Shown: positions 15,929 to 24,938 of the stretch, piece after piece
Position numbering within the stretch: the first letter of the stretch is position 1
How the letters are laid out: each line of letters starts with the position of its first letter
Assembly: GCF_001517085.1 (NCBI RefSeq)
Contig: NZ_LRAC01000014.1
Span: 1-46,770, forward strand
Length of the DNA: 46,770 bases
Source of the DNA: Paenibacillus sp. DMB5
GTDB taxonomy: Bacteria; Bacillota; Bacilli; Paenibacillales; Paenibacillaceae
Direction of reading: 5' to 3'
Notes under the pieces: generated by a model
Seen by the model: only the letters and a program-made list of their open reading frames with translations
What the model was told of the DNA's origin: nothing
Database searches by the model: none
Made by a program: the position numbers and the translations under genes

Positions 15929-16089
15929 TCTCTAAAATCCCCCTAAAAATGATAATAAATGCTAAGAGTAGTCTATCAGATATAGGTAAAATTTACTATG
16001 TCGTATTTGTTATTAATTTGAAACAAATTGTGAATATAAAACAGTTTGGTTGGTTTTCATGTACTACAGTCATATACTGATAAAACATT

Positions 16090-16331
16090 CCTTTATCAAT
16101 ATCATTATTAGGAAGGGTCAATAATGTAGAAATTTTAGAAACTCCGTTAGACGGGAGGTCTTAAGAAACATTGATGAGCTCATGGTAAAGAATGAAGTTT
16201 AAGATGAACCTTTAAAAGGAATACCAGCTGTTAATGAGGGGACGCTGGTATTGAAGGGTTCATACATAAAGGAAGGAATATCAGTGTTACTAACCAGAGC
16301 ATATGTATACAGATGTACATCTTAAGAATAG
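16090..16331 (+). pseudogene. decayed copy of the REase-like effector 5' part
   Basis: DNA from ~16090 to 16331 matches 6790-7040 almost base by base at many points: TATCATTATTAGG before the start, then ACTCC-TTAGACGGGA-GTCTT, AAACATTGATGA, CCAGCTGT/CCGGCTGT and GCTGGTATTGAAGG. Several stops and indels break the frame (the start ATG is gone, TAA follows GTCT). It lies in the same relation to the SANT-like and Ala-rich genes as in the other block. It ends abruptly before a terminator, so only the first ~75 codons remain. Confidence 0.8.
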
Positions 16332-16370
16332 TTTGCTGACGCTACGTAACATGGAAAATCTTTACCAATG

Positions 16371-16414
16371 GAGCACAAACAGTCATTAATATGGCTGTTT
16401 GTACTCTTTTTTAA
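16371..16414 (+). terminator. rho-independent terminator
   Basis: GAG-ACAAACAG pairs with CTGTTTGTACTC (one mismatch), followed by TTTTTT. It insulates the recombinase module from upstream transcription. Confidence 0.7.
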
Positions 16415-16482
16415 CTGTACATAAACAGAATACATTGTCGTTCACTATTCAGACATAATTTAAAAATAATTTCTACGTTCTT

Positions 16483-16511
16483 TTCGTTTTTTATGTCGAA
16501 CTCGTTATAAT
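16483..16511 (+). promoter_or_regulatory. probable promoter of the recombinase operon
   Basis: TTCGTT (16483-16488), 17-nt spacer, TATAAT (16506-16511), ~112 nt before the first recombinase start. Confidence 0.5.
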
Positions 16512-16622
16512 GCTAATAACACAGAAAAATATCAATCAAAATAATACAAAAAAGTATAAATATAACTAATGGTGTAGTATGTATAATTTAGGGATTTTTA
16601 ATTTTAGGAACGAAGGTGAAGT

Positions 16623-17816
16623 ATGACATTAAAAATAGAAAAAGCATATATCAAAGTTGCCAACTCAGAATTACAACTACGGTTTGTCATTACCGAAGAT
16701 GGAATTCCACTGGATGAAGTGAATGCTTGGTTAGATTCAATGAGTGAGAATAGTCCTTTGACAGGAGAGAGATATGGATATGTCCTAAAAGGTTTTCTAG
16801 AGTATTTAAAGCTGCTTAGCATGCACTACAGAGACGTGACTAAGCAAGCTACTTTGAAATCATATATCAAGCATTTACTAGGATATAGCGGAGAAAAAAT
16901 AGTAAATACCGATGGAGTAAAAAATGTTGATGTCGTTATGTACAATGTCTCTGTTATTACACAGTTTTACCTCTGGCTAGAAACCAATGGGAAAATTGAT
17001 GAATACCCAACTGGAAACGCGATACAGCCCAATCGTAAGGGACAGTTCTATGTTAAGAAGAAATTTATGTATGGTCAAATCTATAAGTTCGACAACAGTA
17101 AGAAAAATGAGTTCTATCATCGATTGAGGTTTGCAGATAGACAAGAGCATACGAAATGGTACACCATTGAGGAGATTCAAAAATTTATTGATAATATGCC
17201 GAGTCATAAGGACCGGCTAATATTCAGAATTAGTGTTGAATGCGGTCTTCGGATATCAGAAATTTTAGGGCTTCATTTAGAACATGTAAACCGATTTGAG
17301 GAACTGCTCGAAGTTAGACGTAATAATAATATTGAAAATTTAGCTTATGCAAAAACCTGGGAGAGAAATGTACCTATTTTAGATGATTATCCGATTTTTG
17401 CAGATAACTTAATGACGGATATTGAAAACTATATTAATGGTGAAAGGGAACAATCAGATATCTATCGCAGTTCTTATCTTTTTATAAACAATAAAGGAAA
17501 ATACAAAGGAATGCCTGTGAAACGAAGGAATTTCCTGAAAATTCTAAAAAGAGTTGGCGCTAAAATCGGCTTTGACCCTACTAAAATAAGAACACACAGT
17601 GGAAGAAGTACTCGTGCAGAGACATTAGTCCGAAAATGTTACGAGCAAGGAGATTCCATTGAAATTGTATCTGACTACATTGGAAATAGTGTAGAGACAC
17701 TGCGTAAGTATTATCGAAACCAAGCGAGTACAGGGACCCAAAAACATACGATGAAAAGAATAGCCCCAAGGCAAATTAAACAGCGAGAGGATGAGAAAAA
17801 TGCAGATAACAATTAA
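16623..17816 (+). CDS. tnpA: Tn554 TnpA-like tyrosine recombinase
   Basis: A 397-residue tyrosine recombinase. It has an N-terminal SAM-like DNA-binding half (SENSPLTGERYGYVLKGFLEY...) and a catalytic half with Arg in CGLRISEIL (~R210), Lys in YAKTWERNVP, HSGR (~325-328) and the Tyr pair in LRKYYRNQ (~362-363). All catalytic residues are present. In Tn554-type elements TnpA and TnpB act together on a fixed att site. The second recombinase gene starts inside its 3' end, so they form one operon. Slightly longer than Tn554 TnpA. Confidence 0.85.
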   Translation: MTLKIEKAYIKVANSELQLRFVITEDGIPLDEVNAWLDSMSENSPLTGERYGYVLKGFLEYLKLLSMHYRDVTKQATLKSYIKHLLGYSGEKIVNTDGVKNVDVVMYNVSVITQFYLWLETNGKIDEYPTGNAIQPNRKGQFYVKKKFMYGQIYKFDNSKKNEFYHRLRFADRQEHTKWYTIEEIQKFIDNMPSHKDRLIFRISVECGLRISEILGLHLEHVNRFEELLEVRRNNNIENLAYAKTWERNVPILDDYPIFADNLMTDIENYINGEREQSDIYRSSYLFINNKGKYKGMPVKRRNFLKILKRVGAKIGFDPTKIRTHSGRSTRAETLVRKCYEQGDSIEIVSDYIGNSVETLRKYYRNQASTGTQKHTMKRIAPRQIKQREDEKNADNN

Positions 17817-20022
17817 AGATATGAATAAAAAAACGGGTGGAGCACGAAAAGTATTTAGTATTAATGGTCATGAAATAACCTTTTCAAAAACAGAATCCAA
17901 TCTAGAATGGATCGAAACTTTTGTGAATGAAGTTCTCACAACACTTGAGGGCTTAGATATAGATGGTTTTATTCGACTTCAACATAAATATAACAAATCT
18001 TATTTATTTAAAATTGCAATTATATTTCCAGATTCCCTTGAGAAATTTATTCGTTTTACGACTGAAAAAATGATTGTGCAAGAAAGAGCGCTCACCTATG
18101 ATTCGATTTTTTCAGAAATATGTGTGGGCACTCCAGAGAGAAACCGATATCAATACAGATTTGCTGTAAGCATAATTGATAAAGTTATAAGAGAATGTGA
18201 AGAAAGTCTTTTAGATGCAATTAGGAAGAAAGATAAACATGCAGTATGGATGTACACAAAAATTTTAAATCTTCGCTTGAATGGAGTGGCATTACTGCAA
18301 TTCTGCTTACAGTTGGGTGAAGCATTCAATGATTATGTACGTTTTTGCGCCGAGGAGTTAAAGGGAGAAGAATTAACATTAGGTTGGGTTCAACTATATA
18401 GATATACTTTATTCGGTGATACGAAGGGTTCTTGCACAAATTATGTTTTTCAATTTCTTAATGAGAATAACAATATCTTTAAAAAAGTTCGGACCCAAAT
18501 ATATTTGTCCAAACTTCAAAGCATTGAGAATAAGCAAAACTATAAATTTAACGATGATAAGTGGGAAGTATGTATAGTGGAATTTGAAGTAGTGAGGGTT
18601 CATAATTTTGACTTCACATGGTTAGAGGGGAATTTGAAAAAACAAGTTAAAAAGTATATGGATAAACGACTAAAAGAAAGGTCTGAAATACCTAATAAAA
18701 CTCTTAGCCGGTTGAATGGAATTAAAAGCTGCTTAAATATACTGTTGCCTATATATCCATTATTATCAATTATGGATATTAACATGGCCCATATTGATTT
18801 TTTAATCGATGTTCTTCAACAACAAAAAGATAACAAAGGGAATAGAAAATATAGATTATCTACGATTAAAGGATTTTATACCGAATTAAAGCTCTTTTAC
18901 CAATTCCAATATGAGAAGGAAGACTTATTAGAAGAAGGAATTCCAAATCCATTCGCAGATTTTATGTTTCCAAATATAAATGCATTTGTGAAAAAAACAA
19001 AATATATACCTGAAATCGTTATAAGTAAGCTAGAAGAATGTCTATATGAACTGCCACTCCGTGTACAATGCGTTTGGATTATTATGATGCACAGTGGAAT
19101 GAGAATTGGAGAGGCCTTAGAACTGGATGAAGATAGTTTGTATTTTGATAATGAGGGAAACCAATGGATGCTAAGATATATTCCATTAAAAACAAGGAAA
19201 ATTCGGAAACAGAAATATCATACAATTCCGGCGCATGAGCAATTATTCAAATATTTTAACATCCAAAAGGATAATACGGCAGCAGTCCGAGAAGAGACAG
19301 GCACTAAACGAATATTTGCAACCTTCTTTAACGATAGACTTACTATTCATTCCCGTGACCAGATGGCTGATTCTATTAACAATTTAATTAAAAAATACAA
19401 TATTACTGATGGTAATGGAAAGCTATATAGATATAGTCACCATCAATGTAGAAAGTCACTCAGTGTTAGCTTGCTTACAAATGGAGCAACCTTGGAAGAA
19501 GTTTCAGATTTTTTAGGACATCTAAATTTGAAAACAACTGAAAAGTCTTATAAGGATTTAGAAATGGATAAGTTAGCTGACCTAGAGTTGAAATATTTTA
19601 ATAATGTTTTTGATGAATCTGCAAATATTGAAGCGCTATCCCCGTATACCCAAGAAGAAAAAGAAATACTCATTCAAGAATTGGAAAGTGGGAGTCGTGA
19701 AACACCTGAAGGGCATGGCAGTTGTTTTAAACATATATCATTTGGACCTTGCCCTAAAAATAAGTGTTCTAGCTGCAATTTTCTTATAACTGGACCACAG
19801 TATTTGCCTAAATGGTACCAGTTATATATGGAACAGGAACAAGTACTTTGTGAGCTTGTAATGAAATATAAAGAACAGAATATAGAAGGTTATGAGAATT
19901 TTATTAATTGTCAGAAGATAAAACATGACCTGGATATTTATAAATTAAAAATTTTGGAAGTAGAAAAAACTGCAGAGAAAGTAGGAATATCATATGAAAG
20001 ACCAAGTGGTTTATTTATCTGA
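17800..20022 (+). CDS. tnpB: Tn554 TnpB-like large tyrosine recombinase
   Basis: A 740-residue recombinase; an ATG at 17791 is also in frame, but 17800 is better spaced from GAGAGG. The N-terminal ~350 residues are a helical domain special to this family. Catalysis: R in HSGMRIGEALELD (~434), HHQCR (~548-552) and Tyr in TEKSYKDLE (~586). A Cys cluster near the end (CFKHISFGPCPKNKCSSC) is the usual C-terminal zinc-like region of Tn554 TnpB. Overlaps tnpA by 17 nt and the third recombinase by 29 nt. (This tnpB is unrelated to the IS605 TnpB nuclease.). Confidence 0.85.
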   Translation: MQITIKDMNKKTGGARKVFSINGHEITFSKTESNLEWIETFVNEVLTTLEGLDIDGFIRLQHKYNKSYLFKIAIIFPDSLEKFIRFTTEKMIVQERALTYDSIFSEICVGTPERNRYQYRFAVSIIDKVIRECEESLLDAIRKKDKHAVWMYTKILNLRLNGVALLQFCLQLGEAFNDYVRFCAEELKGEELTLGWVQLYRYTLFGDTKGSCTNYVFQFLNENNNIFKKVRTQIYLSKLQSIENKQNYKFNDDKWEVCIVEFEVVRVHNFDFTWLEGNLKKQVKKYMDKRLKERSEIPNKTLSRLNGIKSCLNILLPIYPLLSIMDINMAHIDFLIDVLQQQKDNKGNRKYRLSTIKGFYTELKLFYQFQYEKEDLLEEGIPNPFADFMFPNINAFVKKTKYIPEIVISKLEECLYELPLRVQCVWIIMMHSGMRIGEALELDEDSLYFDNEGNQWMLRYIPLKTRKIRKQKYHTIPAHEQLFKYFNIQKDNTAAVREETGTKRIFATFFNDRLTIHSRDQMADSINNLIKKYNITDGNGKLYRYSHHQCRKSLSVSLLTNGATLEEVSDFLGHLNLKTTEKSYKDLEMDKLADLELKYFNNVFDESANIEALSPYTQEEKEILIQELESGSRETPEGHGSCFKHISFGPCPKNKCSSCNFLITGPQYLPKWYQLYMEQEQVLCELVMKYKEQNIEGYENFINCQKIKHDLDIYKLKILEVEKTAEKVGISYERPSGLFI

Positions 20023-21634
20023 TTATTCTCATAACAACGAGATAAATATATTTAAGGAGCAGCTGCGAAAGAAGGTAACACAATATGGAGAGTTTACATT
20101 CGATGATGATAAATGGTACTGTTCGAAAAAACATAAAGATACTCGAAGAAATTCTGTGTATACTCTCTATTTTGAAAAAGTGCCTCCTAAGTACAAAGAT
20201 TTATTGAAATACTACGCATTGTTTAAAAAAGGAGCTATTCATGGTAAACAGAAAGAAATTATCTACATTAGATATTTCCTGGAATACTTGCTTAAGTATC
20301 ATCCCAAGACTAAATTGAATAAAGTAAGTAAGGAAATTATTTATCAGTATGAGGTATATATTGGTGAAAACTTAACACCTTCCTCAAAACTAAGATATTA
20401 TCTGGGAATAAAAAACTTTTTCAAGGTGATGAAGAACTTTCCAGAGTTACCGGATATTAATCCAACAAAATTAAAGAACCCGTTTAAAGAATTTAGAAAA
20501 AACAATGATGATAAATACATTCCATTGGAGGTTATACAACAATGGGATAAGCATATGAAAAATGATGTGTTGGATATTCCGATTGAAATAAGAACTGCGT
20601 ATTGGATACTTCGTAGTTTCCCAAATCGTAGCCATGAGGTATTCGGCAGCAAATTAGATGCTCTTACACGTGGGTTCAGTTACTATATTCTTAACGTTCC
20701 AACATGGAAGCAAAATGGTGGATACGATTATGAAGAACTGAAAGAGATACCTATTATTGATGTGGGGCATGGAGGGTATCTTATTCGATTGTTACAGGAA
20801 TTGAAGGCTCTTAATGAAAAGCGTCTAAGAGAGTTTGAGGTGCCGAAACATAAAAAACAAGGGTTATTCTCGTGCCGGTGGTTTAGGTTTAAAAAGATTG
20901 AAGGTTCCTTAGTAGCGTATGAAGCCCCTTATCATAAAGATAAGTTTTCTGCTTTAACAGTAGATAAATTTAATAGATGTATAAAAGATTTGGCGGGTTT
21001 TTTAAATATAAAAGATAAAAATGGAAAAACATACGCGCCTACAAGTCATCAATTCCGTCACAATGCAATAACAGACCGTATTTATGTTGGTGGTTACTCG
21101 TCTGAACAGGTCTCCGTATTGTCCAAACATAAGAACATGGCGATGTTAAGTCGATACCGGCATCCGTTACATGATGCGATGAGAAAGATTTTAAGCGATA
21201 AAAAAAGCTCTTCTGAAACAGCACCTGTGGAAGTGAAAGGGAAGTACTGGAACTTGGATGAAAAGACAGTCAAAATTCTCGAAAAAAGTAAACCTGATGC
21301 TTATCTGACTTGGGAAGCAGGCGGTATCAAAGGGGTTGGCATTTGTAGCCAGATTGATAAGTGCAATCCGAAAGGAACCTCTCATCATTTTGAGTGTTAT
21401 GAATGCGATTGGTTTGTTCCTAAGGCGGAGTATATTGATTATTACAGAAAAGAACTAGAGCACTGGAAAAAGAGGATGATTCAATATGCTAATCACCCCA
21501 AGTGGCTTCCAGCATTTGAGAACGCGGTACGAAATGCCCTCTTGGTTGAACGTATAATTAATATATGTGAAAACGGTATTGAGAAGCATAAAGAAGAACT
21601 TTTACAGAAAATTCTTAGAGGTGAGTTGATATAG
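19994..21634 (+). CDS. third, divergent tyrosine recombinase of the module
   Basis: A 546-residue protein overlapping the end of the second recombinase gene. The catalytic half is recognisable but altered: the first Arg motif is FPNRSHEVFG rather than GLRISE (~R211), then HQFRHNAIT (H/R ~350-353) and a Tyr in MLSRYRHP (~386). A C-terminal Cys/His set (CSQIDKCNPKG, FECYECDWFVP) resembles the zinc-like ends of the TnpB family. So three recombinases are made from one transcript, more than the two in Tn554. Its catalytic ability is uncertain because of the odd first Arg box. Confidence 0.75.
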   Translation: MKDQVVYLSDYSHNNEINIFKEQLRKKVTQYGEFTFDDDKWYCSKKHKDTRRNSVYTLYFEKVPPKYKDLLKYYALFKKGAIHGKQKEIIYIRYFLEYLLKYHPKTKLNKVSKEIIYQYEVYIGENLTPSSKLRYYLGIKNFFKVMKNFPELPDINPTKLKNPFKEFRKNNDDKYIPLEVIQQWDKHMKNDVLDIPIEIRTAYWILRSFPNRSHEVFGSKLDALTRGFSYYILNVPTWKQNGGYDYEELKEIPIIDVGHGGYLIRLLQELKALNEKRLREFEVPKHKKQGLFSCRWFRFKKIEGSLVAYEAPYHKDKFSALTVDKFNRCIKDLAGFLNIKDKNGKTYAPTSHQFRHNAITDRIYVGGYSSEQVSVLSKHKNMAMLSRYRHPLHDAMRKILSDKKSSSETAPVEVKGKYWNLDEKTVKILEKSKPDAYLTWEAGGIKGVGICSQIDKCNPKGTSHHFECYECDWFVPKAEYIDYYRKELEHWKKRMIQYANHPKWLPAFENAVRNALLVERIINICENGIEKHKEELLQKILRGELI

Positions 21635-21635
21635 A

Positions 21636-22106
21636 ATGGCTCAAAATCTAAAACAAACTCAAGAAAAGCAGAAACAAGATACGATTCAACGATTACAAGC
21701 AGTCATCGATTTCATAAAATTAAATGAGGGCCAACATGCTATTATCTCTATGCAAAAACTTATTACTTATAGTGATGGAGTTTTTTATAAAAGTCTGTTA
21801 TATAAAGAACATGTTCTCAAGGTTTGGAATCCATCAAAATGGGAAGAGAAGTATGGAAAATTAAAGATAATACGTGAACGCTCAAAGGATAAAGATGTGA
21901 GAGCACTTCAACAAGAATTAACCGATTCTTTAAAAAAAATTAAAGAATTGGAAAGAAAAAATTCGGCCTTAAAGATGGACAATGATAATATTCAAGCCAA
22001 ATATAAAGGATTAAAATTAATATGGGAAGAAGAGCAGCATACAAATGCTATGTTAAGAGGGGAAATCTTAACACTACAGTCCAGACTTGCTGCGAGGGGG
22101 CTGTGA
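21636..22106 (+). CDS. tnpC: DUF6262/TnpC-like accessory protein
   Basis: A 156-residue protein starting 1 nt after the third recombinase. The N-terminal part (QKQDTIQRLQAVIDFIKLNE, SMQKLITYSDGVFYKSLLYK) is a helix-turn-helix like that of DUF6262 proteins, which include Tn554 TnpC. The rest is a coiled coil (QQELTDSLKKIKELERKNS...). Tn554 TnpC is not essential but affects the rate and orientation of transposition. It closes the recombinase operon; a convergent hairpin follows. Confidence 0.75.
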   Translation: MAQNLKQTQEKQKQDTIQRLQAVIDFIKLNEGQHAIISMQKLITYSDGVFYKSLLYKEHVLKVWNPSKWEEKYGKLKIIRERSKDKDVRALQQELTDSLKKIKELERKNSALKMDNDNIQAKYKGLKLIWEEEQHTNAMLRGEILTLQSRLAARGL

Positions 22107-22155
22107 TTCATGTATGATTGCATTATTCGCTTTATAATAAAATGATATGAGAATA

Positions 22156-22191
22156 AGATGAGATACGGAAGTTTGTTCAAGTATCTCATCT
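22156..22191. terminator. convergent hairpin between tnpC and yegP
   Basis: AGATGAGATAC/GTATCTCATCT, perfect 11-bp stem with a 14-nt loop, between a plus-strand and a minus-strand gene end. The T-tract is weak on both sides. Confidence 0.55.
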
Positions 22192-22198
22192 CAAAATA

Positions 22199-22375
22199 CT
22201 AGGTCAAGTCTAAAACAGATGCAAGAGGTGCGTTGGTTCTTACGGATTGGATACCAGCTTTCGCAGACTCCTTTGTCGTATATGTTTCGCTTGTAACGAG
22301 TATTTGACCATTAGAAGCCTTTAATACGAAATAGTATTGAGAGTTTGAGCTTTTTTTAATCTCAAATCTAGTCAA
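22199..22375 (-). CDS. YegP/DUF1508-like small protein
   Basis: A 58-residue protein. The start is TTG at 22373-22375, because AAAGGAGG lies 9 nt before it; longer frames read through that site. The body (TRFEIKKSSNSQYYFVLKAS, then NGQILVTSETYTTKESAKAG) is one YegP/DUF1508 repeat, a small beta-alpha module of unknown function usually present as two repeats; here it is single. It faces the recombinase operon. Confidence 0.75.
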   Translation of the reverse strand: MTRFEIKKSSNSQYYFVLKASNGQILVTSETYTTKESAKAGIQSVRTNAPLASVLDLT

Positions 22376-22543
22376 TTGATTCAACCTCCTTTCCAAATAC
22401 TTCAAACATGACATTATCATTAAAAGGAGAAAATTGTCTATATGTTTTGATACGTCTAGTTAGACTGACGCTATTCCATATCCCCACTCTGCAGGAAACT
22501 CATTTTCATTGTCGAAATAAAGGTGTTAAGGAGGCATAAATTA

Positions 22544-22942
22544 ATGGATGAATATAATCAATTTAGAAATAATTTTGGTGGACATTATCATTTTTTTGAC
22601 TTTGTAGATAAGGTCGTACCGCAAGATAAAGTAAAACTTTTTTACCCAAAGTTCTTTTTCAGCGACAATCCTCCCTTTGTCGAATTGACGATATTTAGTG
22701 ACAATAATATTTTCATTTTCACACAATCTGAGGAGATTTTAGAGGTAAGCGTCATCAAGGACTTCAAAGTCAAGAAACTGGGTTATAGGAAGCATTCTGC
22801 GCATGCTGTCAATGCTATCATTGAAATTTCATTTGTTTCTGGGGATGAACTAATATTTGATGCTAATCTGGATGCTACAGAGAATTGGCAGTATCACCTA
22901 TCTAAAATCATTACTAGGATATTTGATACCCTAAGTATGTAG
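22544..22942 (+). CDS. small unknown protein, perhaps DUF3908-like
   Basis: A 132-residue protein starting at ATG 22544, nine nt after TAAGGAGG (the frame is open further but the site decides the start). It is mainly beta-strands followed by a C-terminal helix (ENWQYHLSKIITRIFDTL), like a PH-type fold: FYPKFFFSDNPPFVELTIFS, then IFIFTQSEEILEVSVIKDFK. The layout recalls DUF3908 proteins of Bacillus, but this is a weak resemblance. It lies between the recombinase module and the island rarA, with a terminator behind it. Confidence 0.55.
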   Translation: MDEYNQFRNNFGGHYHFFDFVDKVVPQDKVKLFYPKFFFSDNPPFVELTIFSDNNIFIFTQSEEILEVSVIKDFKVKKLGYRKHSAHAVNAIIEISFVSGDELIFDANLDATENWQYHLSKIITRIFDTLSM

Positions 22943-22956
22943 TTTAATGTGATGGA

Positions 22957-22990
22957 AAGTACCCTAAAGGCTATGGGTGCTTTTTTATTT
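22957..22990 (+). terminator. rho-independent terminator
   Basis: AAGTACCC facing GGGTGCTT around TAAAGGCTAT, then TTTTATTT. A TATAAT -10 element (23005-23010) follows for the next gene. Confidence 0.65.
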
Positions 22991-23045
22991 TGATGTAAAT
23001 CCAGTATAATGTATAGGTAACGAACATATGTTAGGAGAATTCTCA

Positions 23046-24299
23046 ATGGACTTATTTGAATATAATTTAGACCAAGATAATAAATATAAACCTTTGGCTG
23101 AACGTATGAGACCAGTTAATCTCGAAGAGTTTTTCGGACAGAAGCATCTGCTAGCACCAGGCAAAGTTTTAAGAAGACTGATTGAAACTGACCACCTAAC
23201 AAATATGATTTTCCAAGGGCCTCCATCGAGCGGAAAAACAAGTTTAGCCTCAATTATAAGTAAAATGACAAAAGCTGAGTTTATTCGACTTAATGGTGTA
23301 AACCTAACCATTGCAGATATTCGGGATGCGATAAAATCGTCAAAAGAATATTTAAGGCTTTATCAGCAAAGAACGATTTTATTTATTGATGAGATACATG
23401 CCATGAAATCAAATGTTCAAGAAGCGTTATTACCTCCAAGTGAAGACGGTACTCTAATACTAATTGGAGCTACAACGGAGTCGGTCATGCATGACATTAT
23501 TCCTCCACTGGTTTCAAGATGTAAGGTATACTCTTTTACTCCAATGGAATCAGAAGACCATAAAAACATTATTCGTCTTGCTCTAAAGGAAAAAGAACGT
23601 GGACTAGCTGGAGAATATGAAATTGAAGAGGATGCCCTGGAATACTTAGTTGATATAACAAACGGCGATGTTCGTAACTCGTTAATTGCTTTAGAAAACG
23701 CAGCCTATTCAACTTTGTATGGAGCCGATAAGACAATTAAGTTGGAGCATATACAAGAAGCTGTAGAACAACGAATTAATGGATTATCGACGAGTGATTT
23801 TTATGATATTGTTTCAGCCTTTTGTAAATGTTTAAGAGGTGGCCAAACGGACGCAGCACTTTATTGGATGGCTCGGATGCTCTATAGCGGAGTAGACCCC
23901 GTTTATATTGCAAGACGAATGGTAGCCCATGCAAGTGAAGATGTGGGAATGGCTAATCCTACGGCTCTACAAATGGCTTTGGCGGCAAGAGATGCAGTAC
24001 AGTTTGTAGGGATGCCTGAAGGCCGACTGGCGCTTGCACAAGCCGCTGTCTTTATATGTGAAAGCCCAAAGAGCAACAGCGTCTATAAGGCCATTAATTC
24101 AGCCATGGAGACCGTAAAAAATAATAGAGCATTTGATGTACCAGCTGAACTTAAAGTGGGTACAAAAACCTATATAAATCCTATTGACCATCCTGAGAGC
24201 AAAATGAACTATATGCCTGAACAGCTAAAAAATCATAAGTTCTATAAGCCACAAAATAGTGGAGTAGAAGCTAAAATATACAACAGATATAACGTCTGA
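23046..24299 (+). CDS. rarA: full-length, divergent RarA carried by the island
   Basis: A 417-residue RarA/MgsA-type AAA+ protein. The start is ATG 23046 (MDLFEY), 9 nt after TTAGGAG. RMRPVNLEEFFGQKHLLAPG matches the family box also seen in the broken host gene. Walker A is GPPSSGKTS (58-66, SS where the host has GC), Walker B ILFIDEIH (~109-116), sensor 1 GATTES, and PPLVSRC carries the arginine finger. DVGMANP and INPIDHPES are typical of the C-terminal part. All motifs are intact, so it may replace the host RarA that the island disrupts. It has its own -10 and a strong terminator. It is clearly less like the host protein than an orthologue from a close relative would be. Confidence 0.9.
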   Translation: MDLFEYNLDQDNKYKPLAERMRPVNLEEFFGQKHLLAPGKVLRRLIETDHLTNMIFQGPPSSGKTSLASIISKMTKAEFIRLNGVNLTIADIRDAIKSSKEYLRLYQQRTILFIDEIHAMKSNVQEALLPPSEDGTLILIGATTESVMHDIIPPLVSRCKVYSFTPMESEDHKNIIRLALKEKERGLAGEYEIEEDALEYLVDITNGDVRNSLIALENAAYSTLYGADKTIKLEHIQEAVEQRINGLSTSDFYDIVSAFCKCLRGGQTDAALYWMARMLYSGVDPVYIARRMVAHASEDVGMANPTALQMALAARDAVQFVGMPEGRLALAQAAVFICESPKSNSVYKAINSAMETVKNNRAFDVPAELKVGTKTYINPIDHPESKMNYMPEQLKNHKFYKPQNSGVEAKIYNRYNV

Positions 24300-24325
24300 A
24301 TATATCCTCTGATACAAACGAATAA

Positions 24326-24370
24326 AAGGACCATTTTGTCATCTCAGTGATGAAAAATGGTCCTTCTATT
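24326..24370. terminator. bidirectional terminator
   Basis: AAGGACCATTTT...AAAATGGTCCTT with an inner TCATC/GATGA, then TCTATTTTTT. It serves rarA (+) and the ImmA-like gene (-). Confidence 0.8.
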
Positions 24371-24379
24371 TTTTATGTG

Positions 24380-24910
24380 TCATTCAAACCAATTTAATTT
24401 TCCGAGTCTAATCATTAGTGCTTGTGTACTTACACCAAAGGCATCTGCCATTGTTTTTATTTGCTCATCATCATTGTAATCAATATACCCGTCGTAATTC
24501 TCATTAATATATTCCTCTAGTAGTTCTTCAGGCATTAATAAAGCAGCTGCAAAGGCGTTAGCTTCGATTTCTTCGCTGCGCAGCCCATTAGATGAAATAG
24601 AATTTCTAAAATTTACAGTTATTGCAGTATCAATATGAGTTTCATGTCCTTTGTGTAATAAAAAATGTCCAATTTCATGAGCAATGGTGAATCTTTGCCT
24701 GTTTTTCTTATGCTTATCATTTACTCCAATTACGTAGGTACTTGTCTGAGAGTCTCTTATTAAAACACCAGATAATTGTCCGTCAAAAGGTTCATACTGA
24801 ATATCAATATTTAGATTTTTCGCTATAGACTCTACATTAATTGGAGGGGTAGTGATTCTATGCTTGTTTAGCAGTTTTTCTGCACTCTTCACAGCAGTAA
24901 GAACACTCAT
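24380..24910 (-). CDS. ImmA/IrrE-type metallopeptidase
   Basis: A 176-residue protein with the zinc motif HEIGH (H78-E79-I-G-H82) in FTIAHEIGHFLLH and the downstream EIEANAFAAALLMP helix typical of ImmA/IrrE peptidases. In ICEBs1 ImmA cleaves the repressor ImmR to switch on the element. Here it follows a repressor gene 28 nt upstream in the same operon, which supports the same control logic. The target promoter is not proven. Only the C-terminal helix (ALMIRLGKLNWF) is specific. Confidence 0.85.
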   Translation of the reverse strand: MSVLTAVKSAEKLLNKHRITTPPINVESIAKNLNIDIQYEPFDGQLSGVLIRDSQTSTYVIGVNDKHKKNRQRFTIAHEIGHFLLHKGHETHIDTAITVNFRNSISSNGLRSEEIEANAFAAALLMPEELLEEYINENYDGYIDYNDDEQIKTMADAFGVSTQALMIRLGKLNWFE

Positions 24911-24938
24911 TGTTCTCCCTCAGCTTTCTTTGAGTTAA

